DNA of 64,000 nucleotides from Euleptes europaea (taxonomy: Eukaryota; Chordata; Lepidosauria; Squamata; Sphaerodactylidae). This document shows positions 59,901-64,000 of the stretch, one piece after another; within the stretch, counting starts at the first letter, position 1; every line of letters begins with the position of its first letter. The notes under the pieces were generated by a model. It saw only the letters and a list, made by a program, of their open reading frames with translations. It did not search any database and was not told the origin of the DNA. Position numbers and translations under genes: made by a program. The DNA lies in the NCBI RefSeq assembly GCF_029931775.1, contig NC_079320.1, positions 40,044,510 through 40,108,509 of the forward strand, read 5' to 3'.

Positions 59901-61614
59901 TTTTATTGTAATTGTTTATTTACTATACTTATTGTCTGCCTTTCTCACTGAGACGCAAAATGGATTAAACAGTTCAGTTGATACAATCAATATAAGGAGA
60001 CATCTAAAAAGCAATGTATTAGGATTACAGAAATCTGAATAAGCATACTATACTAGGCATGATACAGAGTGTGAATCTAATGAAGAAAATGATTACTACA
60101 TCAGCAGAAAACAGTGGATCAACAACAGGGTAATAACTGATAATACATCCTATACACTGTAGTATAGTAGGCAGTCCCTTTCCCTTTATATAAAGTTAGG
60201 CTGACCATACGTACTGTTTTGAACAGGACAGTCCCTTTTTTATCATATTTCCCGGCTGTCCCGTCTTTTAAATTAAAATGTCAATTTTGTCCCGTTTTGC
60301 ACCTCACTGCACATCCAACTAGGGTTGCCAACCTCCAGGTAGTAGCTGGAGATCTCCCTCTATTACAGCTGATCGCCAGCCGATAAGAGATCAGTTCCCC
60401 TGGAGAAAATGGCCGCTTTGGCAATTGGACTCTATGGCACTGAAGTCCCTCCCCTCCCCTCACTCCACATTCCTCAGGATCTGCCCCCAAAACCTCCTGC
60501 CAGTGGCGAAGAGGGACCTGGCAACCTTACTTCCAACACTTGTTTCCTTCAGTTCTGACATTTCTTATGCTGCATGCAGGCATGGCTGGGTAAATTCTCA
60601 TAGAAAAAGTGCTCCGATCTGGTTACACTAATATTACATAAACCCTGTCCTGTTTTTGCCATCCCAATGTCCCGTTTTTGTCTCAAGGAAATATGGTCAG
60701 CCTATATAAAGTGCCTTCCTGAACCATTCTGTTATAGTATTGTAAGTTTGTGTCTAATACTGTATAACAGGTAATTGGTATATAGAAAATTAATTTAGTG
60801 CTTCCTTATTTTATAAGGAAATCATCCATTTATGTGATTTTACTAATTTAATTATTTCCTAGCCTTCACTAGCTGTTCCTAAGGTAGCTCAGTCCTCTAT
60901 TTCCAGTGTTTGGCAGACACAAACCTAGCTGCCGCGTACAGGTTTAATACAGGCTCATAACATTTTTCAGACATTTTACATTCAGAATTATTCCAAAGGT
61001 ATATTGCTAGTAGGTCAAATATTAGAAGAATTATCACAGGGATTTGCCCCCCTCCCAAACTCTTAATTATGATTTACTTCTACCCCTCATTTTCAAAAAA
61101 AACAAAAAAACACGAACACTTTTCATTTTCTAAATTTTGTGGCTCTTCCATGAGGTTTAACTGTACGCCCATTTTAATGCAATTCTCCTTAAGAGTTATG
61201 TAAAGAAAGAACTGTGACCTGGATGGCTCCGGCTAGTCCAATCCTGTCAGACCTTGGAAGCTAAGAAGGGTGGGCCCTGGCTAGTATTTGGATGGGAGAC
61301 GAGCAACATGGAGGCATACGATTTTAAACCACCTCTGAACGTCTCTTGCCTTGAAAACCATACGGGGTTGCCATAAGTCAGCTGTGACTTGACAGCAACC
61401 CCCCCCCCAAACTGTGAGCCCTTCATGAAGAAAAATATTTTCATCACTGAACATCCCCATAATAGAAAAAAGTAACTGAATTACAAAACAATATTTATCC
61501 AAACTAAATTTATTGATGTTACATATCCTGTCAATCTTACCCAGAAAGCATTCCATCATCGAAGGTTTCAGTAAAATATACTTCTCCAGTAGGTGATGGA
61601 GTCTTGTACATAAC
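36130..61614 (-). CDS. CLGN: CLGN, calmegin (13 exons, N-terminus outside the window)
   Basis: Calmegin is a membrane-bound ER lectin chaperone related to calnexin. In mammals it is testis-specific and folds sperm surface proteins such as fertilin. Thirteen exons join in phase to 555 residues plus stop. Residues 1-185 are the lectin domain, with both family signatures ([10 protein letters not shown] at about 103-112; IMFGPDKCG at about 130-138) and their cysteine pair. Residues about 205-355 are the P domain, with four motif-1 repeats ([48 protein letters not shown]) followed by four motif-2 repeats ([44 protein letters not shown]). Residues about 424-446 are the single membrane segment. An acidic cytosolic tail ends RKRRVRKD. 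The tail end SNKSGSEDE / [13 protein letters not shown] matches calmegin rather than calnexin as I recall them, and the SCOC neighbour agrees. About 50 N-terminal residues with the signal peptide are missing. Confidence 0.96.
36610..36975 (-). mobile_element. CR1/L2-like LINE 3' region
   Basis: Plus-strand ttcaaggcagcttacaataac is the reversed LINE tail, and phrases such as ctccctgaagatcctcc-type and gatgaccatagtggcc match the copy at 10290-12250. It lies in the last CLGN intron. Confidence 0.65.
36976..38284. other. CLGN intron sequence, nothing recognised
   Basis: Part of the intron between the last two coding exons. No further exon or repeat recognised. Confidence 0.4.
38285..38391 (-). 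CDS. CLGN: CLGN exon, acidic cytosolic tail
   Basis: Acceptor gatcttag|aagatg, donor gatgag|gttagg. It encodes [18 protein letters not shown], then [17 protein letters not shown]. This part of the tail is low in complexity and expected to vary among species. Confidence 0.92.
38392..41775. other. CLGN intron sequence, nothing recognised
   Basis: A 3.4 kb AT-rich intron between two cytosolic-tail exons. No clear repeat family or exon was seen. Confidence 0.4.
41776..41905 (-). CDS. CLGN: CLGN exon, first part of cytosolic tail
   Basis: Acceptor gttttag|aaaata, donor ggtg|gtaag. It encodes [20 protein letters not shown] followed by acidic sequence to NDTAGDG. The EYKKT phrase is shared with calnexin and calmegin tails. 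Confidence 0.94.
42084..42203 (-). CDS. CLGN: CLGN exon, membrane segment
   Basis: Forty codons in phase 0 at both ends. The membrane helix is [17 protein letters not shown] followed by ILFCW. The upstream TEEHPWLW matches the calnexin-family juxtamembrane sequence. Confidence 0.96.
42204..42930. other. CLGN intron sequence, nothing recognised
   Basis: No repeat or exon recognised before the 5S-type SINE. Confidence 0.35.
42931..43142 (+). mobile_element. 5S-rRNA-derived SINE, full length
   Basis: The head tgatctcatcagatcttag, then agaagctaagcagg and ggatgggagacc correspond to the 5S rRNA internal promoter (A box, IE, C box). The body is followed by the BovB-like tail cggctgcgacttgatggcac with a CA repeat. 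Antisense to CLGN in an intron. Confidence 0.9.
43256..43471 (-). CDS. CLGN: CLGN exon, end of P domain and return to lectin domain
   Basis: Seventy-two codons in phase 0. It holds the fourth motif-2 repeat ([14 protein letters not shown]), then the lectin-fold return [20 protein letters not shown] and [11 protein letters not shown]. This is the best conserved exon of the family. Confidence 0.97.
43628..43667. repeat. Perfect 2 x 20-bp tandem duplication
   Basis: TGTGCTACTTCGATGGATCC occurs twice in a row without a change, so it is recent. It lies in a CLGN intron. Confidence 0.95.
43668..44092. other. CLGN intron sequence, nothing recognised
   Basis: No repeat or exon recognised. Confidence 0.35.
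44093..44203 (-). mobile_element. tRNA-derived SINE fragment
   Basis: Plus-strand gtggggatttgaaccctgg and agcttccatggcacag are the reversed head and body start, joined directly to the tail phrase aatggggacccaaagcggc. The middle of the body is deleted. Confidence 0.65.
44402..44561 (-). CDS. CLGN: CLGN exon, motif-2 repeats of the P domain
   Basis: Acceptor tttatag|ggatgag, donor tatcag|gtaatag. It encodes [16 protein letters not shown], then two more motif-2 repeats ending IDNPDYQ. A cysteine pair (PKC...GCGEW) is kept as in calnexin. Confidence 0.96.
45168..45240. repeat. Internal complementary region of the DIRS-like element
   Basis: Its first half (ctcacaggtaagccaaggc) is the reverse complement of the left terminus near 44788-44815. 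Its second half (gagctgcaaggacatctgatc) is the reverse complement of the right terminus near 50050-50080. This is the template that DIRS elements are known to use in forming circular DNA. Confidence 0.75.
48198..48612. repeat. Three tandem units of about 147 bp in the DIRS-like element
   Basis: Units start at 48198, 48346 and 48493 (ggctacattacc and variants), each with gcctggagcaagagcc and gaggcctttttcccgctc phrases. The sequence just before 48198 resembles the end of a further unit. Confidence 0.85.
50084..50638. other. CLGN intron sequence, nothing recognised
   Basis: The remainder of the intron that holds the DIRS-like element. No repeat recognised. Confidence 0.4.
50639..50752 (-). CDS. 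CLGN: CLGN exon, motif-1 repeats of the P domain
   Basis: Acceptor tttaag|gaatga, donor gattg|gtagg. It encodes [19 protein letters not shown], then [18 protein letters not shown], and splits the final tryptophan codon, as the previous exon does. Confidence 0.96.
51077..51266 (-). CDS. CLGN: CLGN exon, end of lectin domain and first motif-1 repeats
   Basis: Acceptor gctttag|tgctga, donor gactg|gtaaat. It encodes [19 protein letters not shown], then LLEDVVPP, then the motif-1 repeats [15 protein letters not shown] and [12 protein letters not shown]. Confidence 0.96.
51267..51816. other. CLGN intron sequence, nothing recognised
   Basis: No repeat or exon recognised before the Sauria-type SINE. 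Confidence 0.35.
51817..52112 (+). mobile_element. Sauria-type tRNA SINE, more diverged copy
   Basis: Head agccctgtgacggagagcag, central domain ttctaaggtcggtaaaataag, tail gacccggtgcttgcatagg. It has more changes than the other four copies, so it is probably the oldest of the five. Antisense to CLGN. Confidence 0.8.
52113..53512. other. CLGN intron sequence, nothing recognised
   Basis: AT-rich intron with short open frames only. Confidence 0.35.
53513..53768. repeat. Two-copy tandem repeat of 119-137 bp
   Basis: Both units share ctgctctccagca and the order: reagents of gattcctc/ggttcctcc, caaag/caaaag, ccccaggattccccc/cttcaggactccccc, then gcgggtag/gtacaggt. The second unit carries about 18 extra bases. 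The setting (AATAAA-like signal on the minus strand near 54030) suggests an old LTR or untranslated region of a retroelement, but this is not proven. Confidence 0.7.
53932..53957. repeat. (CA)n microsatellite
   Basis: About thirteen CA units in a CLGN intron. Confidence 0.95.
54341..54378. repeat. Perfect 12-bp stem-loop
   Basis: catctcattggg at 54341-54352 pairs with cccaatgagatg at 54367-54378 around a 14-base loop that itself contains the palindrome atggccat. Confidence 0.9.
54379..56129. other. CLGN intron sequence, nothing recognised
   Basis: No exon or repeat family recognised. Runs of C near 54618 may be assembly-sensitive. Confidence 0.35.
56130..56322 (-). CDS. CLGN: CLGN exon, lectin domain with second family signature
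   Basis: Acceptor ttctacag|gaatac, donor ctcg|gtaggc. It contains [19 protein letters not shown] (second calreticulin-family signature) and [20 protein letters not shown]. Tyrosine, methionine and glutamate positions that bind glycans in calnexin are kept. Confidence 0.97.
56323..57231. other. CLGN intron sequence, nothing recognised
   Basis: No repeat or exon recognised. Confidence 0.4.
57232..57313 (-). CDS. CLGN: CLGN exon, lectin domain with first family signature
   Basis: Acceptor gttgggcag|gtatga, donor aatctg|gtatgt. It encodes [19 protein letters not shown] followed by SKSKDLNL, the first calreticulin-family signature. Confidence 0.97.
57573..57714 (-). CDS. CLGN: CLGN exon, lectin domain
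   Basis: Acceptor tgttttag|gaagat, donor attca|gtaagt. It encodes [20 protein letters not shown], then [19 protein letters not shown]. Both splice sites divide codons that close correctly with the neighbours. Confidence 0.96.
57715..58448. other. CLGN intron sequence, nothing recognised
   Basis: No repeat or exon recognised before the BovB fragment. Confidence 0.35.
58449..58815 (-). mobile_element. BovB (RTE) LINE, short 3' fragment
   Basis: The sequence parallels 24677-25050: GT repeat, tcaagtcgtttccgactcac, then the reversed coding end (tcttcctcttttcctgctgcc). The flanks share TATAATG (58442-58448 and 58820-58826), a likely short target duplication. Severe 5' truncation; sense to CLGN. 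Confidence 0.88.
58827..59652. other. CLGN intron sequence, mostly unrecognised
   Basis: Around 58950-59200 the phrases ggctggcaggctgtgac and gtggaatataaacatctaaa suggest an old LINE tail, but the family is not clear. Confidence 0.3.
59653..59711 (-). CDS. CLGN: CLGN exon, lectin domain, short
   Basis: Acceptor cttgacag|gtgggt, donor gatg|gtaagt. It encodes [19 protein letters not shown], split codons at both ends giving G, matching calnexin-family GWVLSKAKKDD-type sequence. Confidence 0.94.
59930..60010 (-). mobile_element. LINE tail, short
   Basis: Plus-strand attgtctgcctttctcactg followed by an AT-rich stretch resembles reversed LINE or SINE tails in the window. Confidence 0.3.
60197..60704. 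mobile_element. hAT MITE carrying a second hAT MITE
   Basis: Terminal repeats TAGGCTGACCATA and TATGGTCAGCCTA are inverted copies. The 8-base target duplication TATAAAGT is perfect (60189-60196 and 60705-60712). Without the inner element (60320-60529 and one 8-base duplication) it is about 290 bp. Non-coding. Confidence 0.88.
60320..60529. mobile_element. hAT MITE, TAGGGTTGCCA type, nested
   Basis: It starts TAGGGTTGCCAACCTCCAGG and ends GGACCTGGCAACCTTA. The flanks CATCCAAC (60312-60319) and CTTCCAAC (60530-60537) are an 8-base duplication with one change. This is the abundant squamate MITE family also seen in part at 3918-4194. Confidence 0.9.
60713..61215. other. CLGN intron sequence, nothing recognised
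   Basis: No repeat or exon recognised. Confidence 0.35.
61216..61410 (+). mobile_element. 5S-rRNA-derived SINE, full length, older
   Basis: Head gacctggatggctccggc, then tcagaccttggaagctaag and ggatgggagac (5S promoter region), a shortened body and tail ccataagtcagctgtgactt ending in a run of C. Confidence 0.85.
61541..61614 (-). CDS. CLGN: CLGN first exon seen in the window
   Basis: Acceptor tatattag|gttatg, donor tctgg|gtaaga. It encodes [18 protein letters not shown], then DDGMLSG, the start of the lectin domain. It begins in phase 0. The upstream exon with the signal peptide and acidic N-terminus was not found up to base 64000. Confidence 0.95.
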
Positions 61615-64000
61615 CTAATATAGTTACAAAAACACATTCAGAAAAACTGTCACCTTCTGCTGTACCATATTCTAAAGGCAAACTCAATATATGGTAAACA
61701 TTTGCTATCTTGATGCCTCAACTGCAAAAAATGTTTGACTATAGTTTACACCTGAAAATAAATGTTAGCTTTCCAATGCATCATAGACAAAATTATTTTA
61801 ACTATGTTTATAATTTTTTAAAATTTTTAATTTTTAAATTATTTTAAAAAAATTAATTTATACTTTCAGAGGACCCCAACCCTCTCCTCCTCCCTCCCCA
61901 GCGCCTGCCACACGCTGGACAGCCCCCTTTCAAAGTGCAGGTCAAGCCATGCATGTCTAATGGAGGTCTCCATTCCTCACAACTCTATAGCAAGAACCAC
62001 AGTAGCTATGCTTAAACTTCATTTTTTTAAAAAGTTTTTGTATTGGCTGCACAGGGACTACAAGGTCATGTCTCAGACAGCAGCTGATTCTATACAGCCA
62101 CAACTCAACAGCTCTGACCAAGTTCTAATCAGTTTCACCCCCTGTTGAGCAGAGATTTTGAAATGGGAACAGCAATAAACTTTCTTATTGGTTAATAACT
62201 TCTAGTTAGGGGGCAGCTGAACAGGGGAAATAGAAAAAGACCAGCATCATACACAATCTGAACTTAGGATGACCAACAGAAAAGAGAATAATTAGAGGTG
62301 AAGTCTTCCAAGATTTCTCATCTAAAAGAAACCAATCCAGGCGGCACTGCCCATGGAATTTCTCACTGCTCAGGAGAGCAGAGAACACATAGAACTATAC
62401 TTGGAATTTATTTTCAAGTTCTAATAATTAACCAGTAGCAGCTTTCCAAATATTCTAGCTCAGTGACCATTCCAGTAACCATGATCTCTTGCTCCTGATT
62501 GACATACCACCTGATGACAAGATCTATTCACTCTTCTCAACAGCATAAAGGACCTTTCACACCTTGCTTTTCTCAGCCTATTGACATGCCCTATCAAAGC
62601 AAACTTCCAGGAGGACAGAAAAACCACAAAATGTGGTCAAAGCTCTTAAAAGTGTTCTACAGACACATAGGAATCCACCTTTATATAGTCCCTGACAACA
62701 TGGTACTCCTACCTCCTGAAATGTCCAGGTGCAGACAGAATCCATTTCGAAGTAAGATGGATTTTAGTCAATGGAAAAACATCAGTTTGTGAAACTTCTT
62801 CTGAGAAAAATGGACAGCATCAGATATACCTTTGGAGTGCTTTTCCTTGGGAAATAAGTCCTACCACGGTACTATGTTCCATCAGTAATACTGTTATACT
62901 TTCCAGAAGACAAGATAAAGCCACTAATGTAGATATCGCCTGGAACTGGAATTTCCATATATGGATATATGGTCAGGTGCCTTGTAAGTGGACCTCTTTT
63001 GATATATCAACAGTGACTTCTAGAACTTGAATAAATGTGTCAATTTTCACGGAATATAGTTATTGGCAGAAAAATATGACCAGTTGAATTAAAGACAATT
63101 CATTCCTTGGATTTTAAAATGCATTCTCAATGCTGTTATAATGAAATAAGTTTGAAATTAAGATAACCATCTTTGGACGGAGATGTTAAAAGTATTAAAG
63201 TGACATACCAATGTATGTCTCAGAACATGAAAGTCACGAATTTCAGTGAAAATTTGAAGGTTGGAGAAAAGGCAAGGAGTTTGCTTTTTCGTTGTTCTGC
63301 TAACTGAGTGAAATAATACCCCAGAAGATATGTCGCTACTAAGAGCAGGTTTGGGGGAGCTGTTAATTACAGCAAAGTCTGTGAAGTCGATGTCCCAGAA
63401 CTGAACTGCCCATAATGGGGGGGGGGGGGGGAATCACAGTCACATTGAAGATCCCCAGATTCAACAGGGGTGCTGAATATTAGAAAATATATGAAAAAGT
63501 TTATGAATGAAGCTGACACAAACAATGCTGAGAGGCAAGAAAGCCCAGTAATGAAGAACACGCCAACCCTGGTGAGCTGAGTCAAGCGATATCAGAGGAG
63601 ACAAAGGGAAATGTTTTGGGTACCACTGAGGACTTGAGTTTTTTTGTCCCATTTGGGAAAAGATAGTGTGCTAAAGTGAACTAAAATTGTGTTAATACTT
63701 CCGTTCCCACCCCGGCCAAAGGAAATGAATACAAGTCTGAGGGTTAAATGGGTCCAACGAAGCAGCTAGGGTACTGGGTTGAAGATGCACTGGAGCCATC
63801 CTGAAATCCCTGAGATAGGACCTATGGACATCTATGTTTATAGGCCTAGACTAATATAGTAACTTAGCTTTAAATCAGAATAGGCAGAAGGGGGTTTACA
63901 AATCCAAAACCAGAACTGGAGGTCCAATTCAATTGTATTTCTTTGCAAATCCTGGGTATTCCTTTGCTTATTTCTTCCTGTGCTTCCTAGTAGTCTTTTA
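61615..64000. other. CLGN 5' intron, no upstream exon found
   Basis: The minus strand was read for an acidic N-terminal segment or a signal peptide with a donor in phase 0. None was convincing. AT-rich low-complexity sequence at 61800-61870 and a run of 15 G at about 63417-63431. Confidence 0.5.

Noticed and set aside
63417-63431. Run of G as a structural or regulatory element
   Set aside because: A plain homopolymer. Its length may be an assembly artefact.
61615-64000. Search for the CLGN signal-peptide exon
   Set aside because: No minus-strand segment combined a start codon, a hydrophobic stretch, acidic residues and a donor in phase 0. The exon is taken to lie outside the window.

Overview
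The window is vertebrate nuclear DNA, almost certainly from a squamate reptile and most likely a lizard. The genes have GT-AG introns and the spaces between them are filled with a squamate set of repeats: Sauria-type tRNA SINEs, 5S-rRNA-derived SINEs, BovB and CR1/L2-like LINEs, hAT MITEs and a DIRS-type element. No prokaryotic features, CRISPR arrays, or functional tRNA or rRNA genes were seen. The species cannot be named from the sequence alone.

Two host genes are present, lying tail to tail. SCOC (short coiled-coil protein) is on the + strand. Its coding sequence assembles from four exons (13331-13394, 27272-27343, 27427-27510, 28187-28329) into a 120-residue protein. A second, noncoding first exon inside a CpG island (about 25560-26290) would give an 82-residue form. 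CLGN (calmegin, a calnexin-like ER lectin chaperone) is on the - strand. Thirteen exons between 61614 and 36130 join in frame into 555 residues plus a stop. The exon or exons for the signal peptide and acidic N-terminus are not in the window and should lie beyond base 64000. The SCOC/CLGN neighbourhood is also found in mammals, from memory of the human locus.

Layout: 1-13080 is intergenic and repeat-rich (CR1 end, a chimeric SINE, hAT MITEs, a GC-rich palindromic block, a LINE end split by a solo LTR). 13081-32310 is SCOC, with a 13.9 kb first intron holding many repeats, including a BovB copy that carries a 65-bp insert. 32310-35500 is the short gap between the two 3' ends and holds a very young 443-bp foldback insertion. 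35500-64000 is CLGN, whose introns hold a 5.3 kb DIRS-like retroelement, several SINEs, a BovB fragment and a hAT MITE nested in another.

No new host system was found. The signals most worth a second look concern mobile DNA. Small foldback elements (33461-33903, 10661-10788, 25251-25315, 19627-20213) occur as one arm or as a head-to-head pair; three of the four carry clear 10-15 bp target duplications. A SINE at 1611-1882 joins a tRNA-type head to a 5S-SINE body within a single target duplication. The DIRS-like element keeps its inverted ends and its internal complementary region.
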